Shown here: one piece after another, positions 51,737-63,870 of the stretch
Numbering within the stretch: the first letter of the stretch is position 1
How the letters are laid out: each line of letters begins with the position of its first letter
NCBI RefSeq assembly: GCF_019649055.1
Contig: NW_026570241.1
Location: 620,001-684,000, forward strand
Source of the DNA: Paramacrobiotus metropolitanus
Taxonomy: Eukaryota; Tardigrada; Eutardigrada; Parachela; Macrobiotidae
DNA: 64,000 nucleotides
Reading direction: 5' to 3'
Position numbers and translations under genes: made by a program
The notes under the pieces: model-generated
What the model saw: the letters and a program-made list of their open reading frames with translations, nothing else
Told to the model about the DNA's origin: nothing
Database searches by the model: none

Positions 51737-52732
51737 TTAGTTTTGTTAATTAACTTTTGGCTATACAAATAAGGCCAGATTCGATGACGGCATGCTATCG
51801 GTCATAATGACCATAAACGTTAATTTTCACATTTCACCTACCCTAACTATTTTATTTTTATTTCAGTATTGATTAATATTTCGTTTCATTTCAGTACGGA
51901 TCTTGCATGGAGCCGCTTGCGCAAATGCACGAAAAACCAGAAATCGCACCGCAGACATAATTACCGGTCTCCAGCGGCGATCACGACGAAAGTATGGCAC
52001 TTACCCACTGAATGCGCTATAACCCTTTATCACATGCCCCCGGATGCTTTGCGGGGTGGTGCAAACAAACCCGTGATACAAGAACGGTTTAATTTAGGAT
52101 GAGATTTTCTAAAACCTAAGAAACCTAAGAAACATGAAAATAAGAAACCTAAGAAAACTAAAAGACTAGACAGGAAAAGTTTGAAAGAGTTATAGGTTAC
52201 CCGCAGCAACAAGAGAGGATGGCAGGGTATTCGGTAGTCGAGTCTGTGTACCCATTGTCGGCTGTTACTGCGCCCAATAATTATTGCTATTTTTGATGCT
52301 CTTTGCGGGATTTCTCGCATTCCACCATGGTGTACGGATTGGGAGCATTGAAGCTTTCCCAGTTCGTTTTGTTTGCAGTCATGGTACGAGTGCTGTTCTT
52401 CAGAATCTGGCGAAACGTGTTATAATAATTCTTATTAACTTTGCGGGGATGCAGTGTTTGTATAGCTTGTATGCTGAGCATTATCAGATGTGTGGAAGTA
52501 TGTCGATTAGTGATAATCGCTTCCTGTGATCAAATGGACGCCTACAAGTCAGGCTTTTTTAACTTTTCGCCGTAATAGTACATTTACTGCATTACCTTTT
52601 ATTTGCTGTGATTCAGCACTTTGTAGTACCAGTCGAAGACTCTTTTCTTGTCGAACCTGTCGATTTTCTACAAGTTACCATGCCATTACATAAACCATCA
52701 GGGCAAGCTAATTTTATTACAAAATTATAACA
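51639..52732. other. Spacer with A-rich simple repeat
   Basis: 52107-52175 is built from CCTAAGAAA-type units, resembling the A-rich run inside 42653-42989. No gene recognised. The end should include the promoter of the astacin gene that starts at 52733. Confidence 0.45.
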
Positions 52733-55355
52733 ATGTTAATAAATACGTTACCGGTTGTTTGTTGTGTTGTGCATTGGTTTATCCACTTGCAACTCGCTGA
52801 GAGTGCAGAGTTACCACCAGGTTTGCCTATAAATCTGCTAATTTTTAAATACATTATTCTTCTACCCCAAAAATGCTTATGACCTTAGCTAACAACTGTA
52901 AGAGGCACTTTTATACAAAGGGGATACCAAAAGTTTTTTTCCCTATTTTGCCAGGTTTCCAGTTGATGTGATTCATCAGCGATATATTTTTTGTTGCGCG
53001 TAACCTAATCTCTTACCTATCGAAGAAAAAAATAATTCTAACTGTCGAAGAAGAACGAACCAGACGAAAAAATATTTAGCCGGTGATGCTTTGGGCAGCC
53101 TAACCACTCCCTTTCCCAAAATTCAGTTGTTTTATTGCCACTTCTCTTCCTCTCAACCTTTTTATCTGTAATTTCTAATACTACAAGCTTACCATGCCTT
53201 AGCTGTTATCATGATGACGAAACGTTTCTAAACTTTCACACATTAGCATAATAATTTTATTTCTAAAAGCCATCAATTTTTTTTGGTTTTCCTCTTTTCT
53301 GCTATTCCGAACTTCGGAGCCGTTTCCTCAACAAAAACTTTACCCTTGACCCACTCCAGCGCATACTAGCCATGATCAAATTTATTGCCAGTTGGTTAAC
53401 CGCAAATTTTTTTTCTAGATTTTCCATATTTTTGCCCTGTGGAGACCGACAGGTTTCGTTTTTTGACAACTGGTCACTAACAGTTTTAATTCTTTTTTAA
53501 AACTAGTAGGGGCTGCCTTTTTTCGTTCTTGATTTACATTGCAAGAGCGAAGAGTTCTGAACATAAAAGCGTTTTGTGCTGCTCGGAGAATAAACGAGGA
53601 GAATTTTAATAACAGTACAATGCTGCGGGAAGACCAGAAATTAGGCTGCCAGAAGCCGCCAACAGTCTTTGTGGCGAATTCCCCAGCCGGATTGAGCAAA
53701 ACCTAGATTACAATTTTCAATAATTAGTTAATGAATGACATCAGTAAAAATATGGGTGGAAAGAGTACAGTGAGTTTGTGGGGGAAGATAAAAAATAGGG
53801 AAAAAAACTTTTGGTATCCCCTTTGTATATAGGTACCTTCTGATTTTGGCAGTTGTATATGCAGCTTGCCAATTTGTATGCCGAAAAAATCATTTTTCCA
53901 TGCAGACTGGAGAAGCAGAATCCATGCATCCTTGAACCAATCCGAAGAATCGCTCACCACGGGCGATATTCTGAATTGGGAGGGACAAAAGCCGTACATG
54001 GTGCTGCAGCACGAGGATTCCCAAAGTACTCCGGACATATCAAACGACAAGTACTGGCCGAATAACGGACAATGTATACCCTACTCTCTTCACCCGTCGC
54101 TTGGTAAACTCCTCCGACTGACACTCTTGTGATCAGTCGTTTTAAAGACTGTCAGTCGTTTTATTTATTTAAATTGACAACTAAATACTGAAAGCTACAG
54201 TACTAAAAGTTATCAACGCGATATTGGCAAAATACGCCTAAATAGGCACAGTGCGTTACAAATACAGGTAGATTACACTGAAACTGTCAAACGAAAAAAC
54301 ATATTAAAATATCCACTTCTGGGCTTTCTATTTTCGGAAATGTATATGAAGTTGCTGGTCGCAACAAGATACAGATAGATAGTGCCGAAAATTTAACTTA
54401 TACTGTACTTTGGCGAGGCTGTATAGCCACCATCTACTCTAGATTGTTAACACGTCGAATGAGGAATCGTCTATGTAAATACACAGAATTTCATAAGCCA
54501 TTATTTTCCAGACAACCCCTCTCGACAACGCATCCTGAACGTTTTGCGGACGATTGAGCGACGTACCGACAACTGTTTGACCTTTAAATCACGGACCAAC
54601 GAAGAGGAATACATCTCGATAATTCCCGCTGGACGAGGGTCTGCATAATAACAGAATAGTTTTGCTAGATCACAATGGTTACATTTTCATCTGCGTACAA
54701 TTATACAATTAGTTGCATGGCACACGTCGGCCGATTTCCCGGACGAGTCACCGAAATTCGGCTGGGAAGCGAATGCATCAAGGATGGTATAATATTGCAC
54801 GAACTGTTACACGCGCTGGGTTTCTACCACGAACAAAACCGCCCGGACCGCGATGAGTTCGTTCAAGTATTTCCAGAAAACATCAAAGCAGACATGTACG
54901 ATGCCAATTACGCAGTTCTGCCCCATATGCCCACGCATGGACTGCAGTACGACTACGAATCCATTCTACATTATGCAGCATGGGATTTCGCCAAGAGCCG
55001 CGACAAACCGGCGATCATTCCGAAGATTCGCTCGCCCGTGAGAATGGGACAGCGTAAATGGCTAAGCACTATGGATGTCACTAAACTGCAAATGGCATAT
55101 GGATGTATTGATGAGAACTTCGAAAAAGTGACTCTGAAAGCACCAATGTCTTGCGAAGAAATCGCAAATATCGGAAACCGCACCACGCAGGCAACCTCTA
55201 CTGGTAGAGTACAAAAGCAGTCTCGAAGCACACCAAAAGCAACTGTTGTGATCCCGCAAACCAATCGTTATACAAAACAGCCTGCTGTAACATCGGTACC
55301 GCCAGCTGTTACTAGTACTATCGGTAACTGTGACTCCATTGTGCAAATAACGTAG
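52733..55355 (+). CDS. Astacin-family zinc metalloproteinase, four exons (351 aa)
   Basis: Secreted zinc endopeptidase (M12A). Exons 52733-52820 (signal peptide MLINTLPVVCCVVHWFIHL), 53906-54103, 54512-54638 and 54713-55355; all junctions are GT-AG and phases agree, giving 352 codons with stop. The propeptide is short. Catalytic features: HELLHALGFYHEQNRPDRD (three zinc His, catalytic Glu) and ESILHY at the Met-turn, with Leu in place of the usual Met but the Tyr kept. The catalytic domain ends LSTMDVTKLQMAYGC and is followed by a Ser/Thr/Gln-rich tail of about 80 residues without a further domain. The first intron is long (1.1 kb), others 74 and 408 bp. Paralogue of the truncated gene at 878; this copy appears intact. 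Confidence 0.9.
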
Positions 55356-56103
55356 TCATTCGTTATTATACAAACTTAAGTAGTATCTTAATGTGCAGTC
55401 CCGGTACGACAAGCTCAGCCACCAGCCAACGGCCAAGAAAACCTGCTGGGAGATTTCTTGAAAGGCCTTCATTCAATTGGTAAGTACGATTTTGTTCGGA
55501 AATAACGAATGCTTAACCGTATTTCAGCTTTAAAATTTTGTTGAAGCCACAATTTTTAATGTTCACATATAAAATCTTGTAGATTGGAGTTGCCGGCATA
55601 AATGCACAGAACGGTTCTGGTGCACAGTAACGAACCTCGGCAATTCCAAACCCTGCCGAGAAAGGGCAATCGGATGCAACTGCGCATTGTCGACAATAAC
55701 AGAAGGAGTTGTTTAATAATCTTTTCCGTTTTGCACATCACGATGCTTCGAAATTTTCGCAGTTGTCACGCGCCTCGAAATTTTCACTGGAACTATATCA
55801 TCGTTGACTCAACATTTTGTAAACTGGATTCTTAGAAACAGGTTTTTATTATTTTTTTAAGGAAAGCGACCCGGTACATTATATCAAAAACATGTACATG
55901 AATTAAACTTTCGCACACTCCCGAGTGCTTTTCGGCATTTTTATGACATTCCACAGTAAATAATTCGATTTCTTTTACGTAATAACTTTTAATCAGCTGG
56001 TAACTTGTTAAATTATAAAAAATTGGCTGAAATTTAAAATAAAGTTGTTTGGAAAGAGCTGCCGCAATTAAATACATAAATCAATCACCGAATGCGAGTT
56101 CAC
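55356..56103. other. Intergenic between astacin (+) and FUOM (-); nothing recognised
   Basis: Convergent 3' flanks. No exon supported. Confidence 0.45.
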
Positions 56104-56833
56104 CTAGAACGACACAACAGCTGAAGAATGCGTATGCGGCACATCGCGTGCAGAGTGCAATCGCCCTTTCTTTAATATCAGACATCCGTAAAATGTATCC
56201 TTCGTCGTGACCACAGCGTACGCTGTTCGAGCCTTCCCGAGGAAATCTTCCCGGCAGATCTTCGTAACTGACTCTCCCGAAATGCCGAAACCGTCCAAGA
56301 CGGTCTGATATTGTCGCCAGATCATATTGGACAAGTGCGGTTTACTGTCGTTCTCGAAACTGTACATCATGTATACTGGCGATGACCTGAGAAAGCCAAA
56401 ATTACAGTAACAAGCATATGATTGACATGGCACTACAATATTAACACGCATTGTACTCAGCTTAATTCACAACTTTCAACCTGATCCAGCGTCCAGATTG
56501 CAAAGCTTCCAGTGTACTGGGATGATTTCTAATTGGGAACAACTTGAGAATCGATGCGAGTAAATCCGGAATACCGGAAGTGCTAGCGGAAATCGCCTTC
56601 GGTCCGTATTGTGTACATACGGAAGAAACAGGGAAGAATGAGTCCGCCAACACTATACAAGCAACAAAGATCAAACAGTAAGTACGATCCAAAAATTCAC
56701 GCTGACGTTAATTACTGGTACCGATTTCGTCGCCTTCTTCCATAGACGCCATCGCATGTAACAGATCCGGCGAGAGATTTGCCGGTATGCCGAACAGCCC
56801 GCTATTGGCGGAATTTGAACCGGAAACCGGCAT
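56104..56833 (-). CDS. FUOM: L-fucose mutarotase (RbsD/FucU family), three exons (188 aa)
   Basis: Interconverts alpha and beta anomers of L-fucose in the fucose salvage route; cytosolic. Exons on the minus strand: 56833-56722, 56652-56481, 56386-56104; introns 69 and 94 bp, GT-AG, phases consistent, 189 codons with stop. Family landmarks: GIPANLSPDLLHAMASM, GDEIVLADSFFP, GIPDLLASILKLFPI, AYAVVTTKDTFYGCLILKKG. Oddities: the family motif GHGDEI reads EEGDEI, so the catalytic His is Glu, and the Tyr of FYERA is Leu in FLGKA. These are my recollection of the active-site residues. The C-terminus is about 30 residues longer than usual, and the N-terminus has a short Ser/Asn extension. Clean exons argue for a real gene that has perhaps lost or changed activity. 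Confidence 0.85.
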
Positions 56834-58375
56834 TATTGTTAACTCTGCTTACATAATTAATATACGACTGTTGAAACGTTTTTGATTAAACAGCAGGAAA
56901 AAAATAGCTGGTTGATGATCCAAAAAAAGATGTGTCATTGCTGTGATTTCTCAACTGTGGAGGAGCTCTACGGGAGCAATGCGCGCATTACCGTTGCCGC
57001 AGTTTGAAGTGAGCAACAGTAAGCAACTCGTATTATAAAATTAATAGTATGCGCTCTGTTTAGTCTGCTGCAACAAAAACATATACGTCTTAACAAACCG
57101 GTTGTATCTGATTATTCAGAACGAAAGTTCTGGTATATTCCAAACAAATCGTAGTATTAGTCATTTGTTATACCCGTACAGATTCTGAATCCGTTATAAC
57201 TTGTACTTAATTCTGCGATAAATGCCTTGCGAATGTTATTAGAAGGGGGTGCGTTTGTAAAACGCAGTGATGTCTGCATTAAGTTCATTGTTATTCTTTC
57301 TCACGACTACTTCGCAGAAGTTTGTATTAAAATTTGCATCTGCATGCCGCATATTCTAATAACACTGCTCGGTTACTGATTGTGAGTTATGTATGGTATC
57401 TGCACATATATATACGTGGTGAAATTACGACAAAGTGCAAACCTGATTTACAGTTGACTGGTGGAAATTATACTGCATAAGAGTTTCTAGTTCAATACCT
57501 ATTATTACGAAATTCGTGCCTGTGTCCGGCCTAAACCAATCGGCAGAATTAGGAACTGAGAAGTAATTGTCTGCAGAATTAATTACTTCTGATAAGAACA
57601 AATTATTGACAATGCTTCGGAATGAGGTCAAGTGATATTGTTTGAATAATTAGAAAAATGTAATTAGTTTAATTTTCCACGATGCAGCTGGCTGCGGTAA
57701 ATTCCATAATTGTTGTCTTCCTTTCTTTAGACATTTGATAATATCAAGCTAGCCAAACATATTCATATTGAAAACATTGCAAATTAATAACACTCGCGAT
57801 TTTAAAGTCCAAGAAGAAAATTTTAATGGCTGTTATCTCATTAATATTGTTAAAAATAATTGTCTTATTTTGGTGGCTTTCTTTGCCATGCAGTTTTAAA
57901 AACAAAACATTTACAGCTTCTATTCAATCGACTTAACTGTAAATATCGGTACCGACTGTACCCACTTAAGCGGAGCGGGAGCTTTATGCTTTACATACTG
58001 CATGCGACGCTTCACTTCGACTGCGCTGCGCAGACGATCATGAATTTGTGAGTTTTCATTTTACAAACACTCTGTTATTGTAATTACTTATCAGCATTAA
58101 AGCGGTTATACGATTAATATGAAAATCTAACTGCTTCAGAATTTATAGCTAATAAAACCATTTTCCGTTCCAGAAAATGTTTAAGCTTTGCTACTTTTTA
58201 TTACCATATTAGTACAGACGGCAATACGGGTTTCTTATTAGATTTTTTCATGCGAAATCAGTCTGCATTAAAGAGGGGCATTTACCAAAGGTCACTTAGC
58301 CATTATATATTTTCTACGAGTAGACATCATGCACAGCCGCAGTGATTAGCATAATGAACACAACACCAGATAGAT
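56834..58375. other. No gene recognised
   Basis: AT-rich 1.5 kb. It should hold the FUOM promoter at its left edge and the 3' flank of the Gly-rich gene at its right edge; no exon or RNA gene supported. Confidence 0.4.
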
Positions 58376-58953
58376 TTAAATAATCATATCCGTTACACTG
58401 ACGCTATCCACTATCCCACCGCCCAATCCCAGCCCGCCGCCGAATCCCAACCCGCCGAACCCGAGGCCGCCGTAGCCCAGTCCTCCGAAACCCAGACCGC
58501 CGAGACCCAGTCCACCGAATCCCAGACCGCCGAACCCTAATCCGCCGTAGCCCAGTCCCCCGTAGCCGAATCCTCCGTACGGCAACCCATAACCCAAACC
58601 GCCGAACCACCGGCGGTTACGCTTCAGACCGGCATCCGATGGCGATGAGGTGCCGGTGACCTTTGTCCCGCGTGCCTTGATAATGGCCGGCGCCGCCGTG
58701 ACGAAGCCGGTGGATTTACCGGTTTTGTCCGTCTTCGGCTGGGTGGCCTTGTGGGGAAAGGAAGTGCTGACGGTGTGTGGGGAGATGGTGGTCGTGGGTA
58801 CCGTGGTGGTAATGCGGGTGTTGCCGGTGGTGGTGGTCGACGGGTCCACGTCGAAGTGGCCGCTGGGCGCCAGCACCGGGGTGCCGACCGCCACCGGAAT
58901 GCCGGTGTTGTTCGATGGCGCTGCCACTATTACGCGGCCAGCGGAAGTTCCTA
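58376..58953 (-). CDS. Glycine-rich secreted-type protein, last exon
   Basis: Minus-strand frame of about 190 codons after an acceptor (taaatag) at 58954, ending TAA 58376-58378; the first exon, presumably with a signal peptide, was not found, and the frame has no suitable ATG. The first two thirds are Thr/Ser/Pro-rich and mucin-like. A polybasic GLKRNRRW marks a likely processing site, after which about 60 residues are GGLGYGGLGFGGLG-type repeats. This layout (spacer, dibasic site, Gly/aromatic tail) resembles Gly-rich antimicrobial or neuropeptide-like precursors and cuticle proteins. DNA repeats in the tail make length variation likely. Confidence 0.65.
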
Positions 58954-61185
58954 TTTAAGCGCATAATTAACCCGCGATTATATTGGCAACATCGTATACG
59001 TACGTATGTGTAGGAGTACTTTGTATAAACTCGTATTTTCAATAAAATTTTATTAAGAAAATGCAACACGAATGCAAGTAATATATTGTACGTAATTTAT
59101 ACATAATAAGCTTCTTACTTTTGGAAAAACTAAAAACTAATACGATTATCGAACCGTTCAGTTTTACGCTTAAAGTATTCTGGAGTAAACCCAAACAACA
59201 GTTGCATTGTGATACCACACAAAATCCAAGGTTCTCACCCAAAATATTATTCTTGAAACAATTATTGACAGATTATTTATAATTAGCAAATTCTTATACA
59301 TAGCGTATTGCGCCAAATTTTATTTTCTCAACAATAAAAATTACTACGATTACTAATGGCGGTGCAGTTATTAATATAAATTATTTAAATGCACAATTTA
59401 CTGCTGATTAACAGCACATATTTATCATAAAAGTGCCCATTCTTACCTCTGGAGAACAGCAGTAAAGGAAGTAAGGAAATTATAGAAACTGATGTTGAAA
59501 AAAAGCTCTTCATTTTTGATATGTTTATGTTTAGCAGACTGTTATAAACTACTTTATATTACTAGAACTGCAGTCGAATTCGCCCAGTTGTTGCGGTAAA
59601 TGTCGATGTTCTACGGCAGCAAAACAAATCGCAGATTGCATTCCGTAATTTCAAATGTCGAAAGTGAAAGTGATTTCGGGCATGGACAGACCTCTTTATA
59701 TGCAGCGGAATGCGTGCTCTTGTCCGTCTAGCTGGTTTTGTCATGGTGCAAAGGAAGCGTTCCTTTGGTGCTTTTGCTTTTGTCCAGCGCTGCCCACTGC
59801 CTGCTCTTAGTCATTTTACATCGACGATGGAGACATCATTGTCCAAGAAGATGCTGATATGTAATTATGCACTTTGCCTTGTTGAGTCGTTCCCGCACAG
59901 CCGTTTTGAAGTTGCTGTTCATCCTTGCAGATAACGATTTCTGGGTTAATTAGATTGCACCTCAGCTCAGAACTGACCGTCCGGCGCCGTATTTTCCAAG
60001 GTTAGACTTATCGCCAATCAAAACACTTCATAGCCGGTGCTTCGCTAATTAACGTACACCGTGCAAGATTTACTTGTAATGTGCAAATTTCATCCCGCGG
60101 TAATAATAAGAACTAAAAGTGATTATGCGCAGAGAGAAATCAAGTAGCGTATTTCACTATGGTATGACCTTTACCGTAGTTTTGGTCGGGCCGGGATGAG
60201 ATTTTTGTGGCAATGTGTTTGTGATTGTCAATTGTCATCGATTCAGAAAATGCGTAGAATGCGTGGCAGATATCAAAAATAAACGTAAAGATTTCTGTAA
60301 TCGTGATAATCAGATTTTATTAAATTAATGTAGTGAATGCATATACACTGCAAGCGTAAGAAGAGAAACAAAGACAACATTGCCGCAACAATAATACTTA
60401 AATTTTCAGTCAACACAAGTTAGCAACTGAATGGACATAATGGATAATCGAGTAAAGGCATCGGTTTCAAATTTTACGTCAGCTGGGACTTTTGGATTAA
60501 TGGCAAATTTTGCTCATCTAAAAGCATCAAAATGACCAAATATGCAACCAAATGAAAAACTACAAAATGTGCTTATCGACTTTATTTAAATATGTTTCAC
60601 CTCGAGATGAGTGCATCCAACTTGGCAACATTTCACCAATATTCGTTGCTTCTGTCGAGCTTGCGGTTGCGCAATGCTTCGTGCAAATGGACCTAAAGAA
60701 CAAATTAATCATAACGCATAATATCATAATTTTATTCACTTGTACGAAAATAAGCTTACAGCAGTTATCCTTTTACAACATGTGCTTTATTAAAGTTAAA
60801 ATCAAAAGACAAAAATAATTATCGAATTATATGGGAGCAAACTGAAAAAAAGCAAAATAAAAAAAGAGAAAGCGCAGCAAATTTATAATGCACGCGTTTG
60901 TGTTTGAGTATCTGAAATCGAAAAAAATAATACGGAGTACACACGGAACAACTTGCACTAATTTAGACGATGCCTTTGCAGGGGCGGTAACTTCCTACAT
61001 TATCCTGCATAAAGCCATTGTACTACATTCTGTTTATTTCACATAGGAGCCTCCTGTCCAATTCGTTAGCCAAATCATTTATTTTTCAATATAGAATTCT
61101 AAAATCACAATTCAAAATAAGATAAGCCAGATTTAAAGGAATAATAACAAAAAACTGCGTTGTGAAGCTGTGCCCTTTGGAGGTG
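58954..61185. other. No gene recognised
   Basis: Over 2 kb, mostly AT-rich. Frames of 60-90 codons on both strands have no coding character. The missing first exon of the Gly-rich gene may be here. Confidence 0.4.
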
Positions 61186-61653
61186 TTATGTCAGTAGCAA
61201 AGTGACAGTCAAAATTAATATAATTCGGGAAATCGTATTATCCTGATCAATGCTAGCAACATATTTAATATTTATTTTTGCAATTAAATTTGTCAACATA
61301 CTGGCGGCGGTGCCGTTGCTGGATCGTTTCTGGCGATCATTGAAGGCGTTTCGCTGTTGGAAGCGATTGACGAGGCTCTCGTACTCCTTGTTACGGTACA
61401 TGCTCATATCAATATCGAAGTGAACCACACAATACTGTTCAATCTCCCGCAGCAGATTCTTGTCGCACGTCAAAACATTGTCGACCTTTCGGGGAAAGAT
61501 GACGATACGGTTCATGGCGGCGCTGCTGGCCATTAGCGCGGGATCCAGAGGAGCCACGGGGGCACTCCACGCCCTTTCCCACCACTCACTCGCTATCGTG
61601 AGAACCAGAGCTCGCAGCACGATCGACGGCAGATTCCTCTTGCAGACAGCCAT
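61186..61653 (-). CDS. Small membrane- or GPI-anchored protein (155 aa)
   Basis: ATG at 61653 (minus) directly follows a good splice acceptor (cttttttag), so the first intron may lie in the 5' UTR or remove an earlier exon. The N-terminus has a hydrophobic segment (LPSIVLRALVLTIA) usable as a signal peptide. The central part has two Cys (VLTCDKNLLREIEQYC) and a dibasic RQKRS. The C-terminus ends in IILILTVTLLLT, which fits GPI attachment or a membrane anchor. Family not recognised. Confidence 0.5.
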   Translation of the reverse strand: MAVCKRNLPSIVLRALVLTIASEWWERAWSAPVAPLDPALMASSAAMNRIVIFPRKVDNVLTCDKNLLREIEQYCVVHFDIDMSMYRNKEYESLVNRFQQRNAFNDRQKRSSNGTAASMLTNLIAKINIKYVASIDQDNTISRIILILTVTLLLT

Positions 61654-62581
61654 GCTAAAAAAGACATAGGACACCTCGTAATAGATCTCAATACGGTGAG
61701 GACAATAGCGGGTAAATGTGTTTCTGGCTAAGTTTTATCGACTGTGAAAGCAGTGAACATGAATAAATCATAAGTTAGAAATTTTGTTAATAACCTACGG
61801 CTTGCATCTGCGCAAATGTTGCTGGTTGAAAACCAACAACGTCATTCGAAACGTCAGCACGGCCTTCGAAGTGTGTTAGGCGCGATACGTAATACCGTGC
61901 AGACGTATCACGATTCGCGTAGCACAAACAGTAATAAGTAATTACTGTGTAAATTTAATTTATTAAGCTGACGAAACAATAAAAAATACATACTTGAGGA
62001 TTACCGATGCTATGGCTCCAAACCCTTGCAATATAGGTACCATGAATCACCCTTCCCGGAAGGTCTGGAAGAAATAGGGTTGTCAGAGAACCCGCGCACT
62101 GGACGGTAGTAAATGTTTTCATACATGGTTTTAACTTTCGAGATACAAAATGTAATCCAAAGAGCAATATTTTTATGCCATAAATTAAAGGCCCAAAAAA
62201 CTTAATTTCTCAGTAGTGCTAAATTCTTCGTTCTGTCGGTCAGTTACGTAGACTTAACACAGCCATGTACATAGTGGATTGACAGCCACTGTACTACGAT
62301 ATCACAACAAAAATAGATTTTAATACCATTGAGCGCACAGCAGACGGAAGCTAGTAAGTAAATAATAAGGGAAACAGGCATAAAATTCTATCTGACATTG
62401 GCAAATATCTCCTCTGTGTAATGTGCATTACAGACTATTGCGCATTACAGACTGTTTTTACGCAGCATACGATGGAGCGTATTTCAAAAACACACGAGAC
62501 AATAAAATTCTGATAGTTTCTACATGTTACAGTTTCGAGAAACATCACGGACAAGAAAGTCCCCTAGGAAATCCAGATCTC
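61654..62581. other. No complete gene recognised
   Basis: A 70-codon minus frame at 61955-62167 ends in a plausible donor (caagtatgt) and might be an upstream exon of the gene at 61186, but the phases did not join. Otherwise nothing supported. Confidence 0.35.
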
Positions 62582-63870
62582 TTATTCCTTACGCACACGC
62601 GTACAGGCGGTCAGCCAGCTGTACAGTTTCTTGGGCGCTTCGCATAGGTGCTTCCATTGGATGCTCTGGACGCCCAGCCTTGCCCCGAAAATGGCCCCAG
62701 CCATCGTGGCGATCGTATCCGAATCGCCGCCCATCGAAATCGCGTATAAAATCGCTCGTGCGAAAGGGTTATCAGTCTGAAAAAACAATATACATCTAAA
62801 AACTATAATAAATATCAATCGGGGACAACATTCCCTGACTTCGATGCCGGGTACAGATCGTATGGCGTCCAGTGCCTCCATATTAACGGAGTGCTCCATT
62901 TTCTCTATCACCTCTTTTTGCGTGACATGAGGGTCATGCAGCAACGCTTTGGCGGTGAGCAGCCGCTCCGTGTATGGTTTTTTCACCTCGCTGCCAACAT
63001 GCAAGCACGTAATTAAACGACAGCAACGAAGCGTACCTATAACGTGAAAACCTGAAAACGTCTGCGAACTCGTTTTCTAGGCGGTCACGTGCAAAGCCGA
63101 TGACGGCATCCAGTAGGGTTCCTCCATCTGGAGAGTCGGGCCGAAGGGCTAGATGAACAGCCAATGCTTGTAGAATTGCTCCGTTGTAACCCAGTGCGTG
63201 GTTGTGCGTCAACAGCGTGCTCAGACGGGCAATCTGAAACAATCGTAAGACGATGATTTCGCCAAGGTGGTCCACCTTAGGGTAAGACCCTATCCACTTT
63301 GATTTCGTTTACGAATACTGTGAAATACGTACCGGTATTCCTGAATTTTAAAAATGCGGAAAAAACTTAATTCTCTAGTATCGATAACACAAGACAGGAA
63401 AAAATCAACCAGCATGCATACTGCGCGTGTATTGTATTTTCCAAAGCTAATACGTAAATTAAAGGTCAAACCTCGACAGTCTCCTTCAGTCGATTTCCAG
63501 AACAGCGGCGCACTGGCAGTCCGCATGCCTCCGCCATTCCCGAACGATCCCTGACCGCCAAACTGCTGCCGGGCCGGTCCAAAAACATCCCCTTCGAAAT
63601 CGATGGCTTGCCAGACGGAGAAAATGTCCGCCACAGTGGCATACATGTGATGTGTGCCCGGTTCGGCGTCATACTTAAAAGCGAACCTGGACAAAAACTC
63701 AGGCATTTTGGCGTCAGTTTTTAGAAAAGGACACGCTTCGAATATATCGTATTTAATTTGGGAAAGACATAGCATACGATTTGGCCATATCGCGCGCGGC
63801 CAGATGTCCACAGTGGATCAGCCATCCTGCCAATGCATTGCCGTATCATCGGTATATGGCAGCGGATATC
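62582..63870 (-). CDS. ADPRS: ADP-ribosylhydrolase of ARH3 type, N-terminus outside the window
   Basis: Removes ADP-ribose from serine and from poly-ADP-ribose; acts in nucleus, cytosol and mitochondria in other animals. Minus-strand exons: 63870-63769, 63686 to about 63475, 63233-63052, 62990-62840, 62776-62582; introns of 82, 240, 61 and 63 bp. Landmarks: YTDDTAM (metal ligands), GQGSFGNGGGMR, IARLSTLLTHNHALGYNG, ALAVHLAL, SMGGDSDTIATMAGAI (metal ligands). Oddities: just after TDDTAM one base is missing, and in the second exon an extra base lies between MRTASAPLF and NRLKETVE; both frames continue to match ARH3. About 15 residues after SVP are missing compared with the human protein. So this is either a young pseudogene or a real gene with assembly indels. 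The rest of the N-terminus lies beyond 64000. Confidence 0.8.

Noticed and set aside
56462-56692. Separate small secreted protein on the minus strand (hydrophobic start)
   Set aside because: It is exon 2 of FUOM read together with intron sequence; the supposed start is TTG and the splice phases join it to its neighbours.
60552-60818. 88-codon frame MKNYKMCLSTLF...
   Set aside because: AT-rich, no conserved features, typical of chance frames in low-GC sequence.
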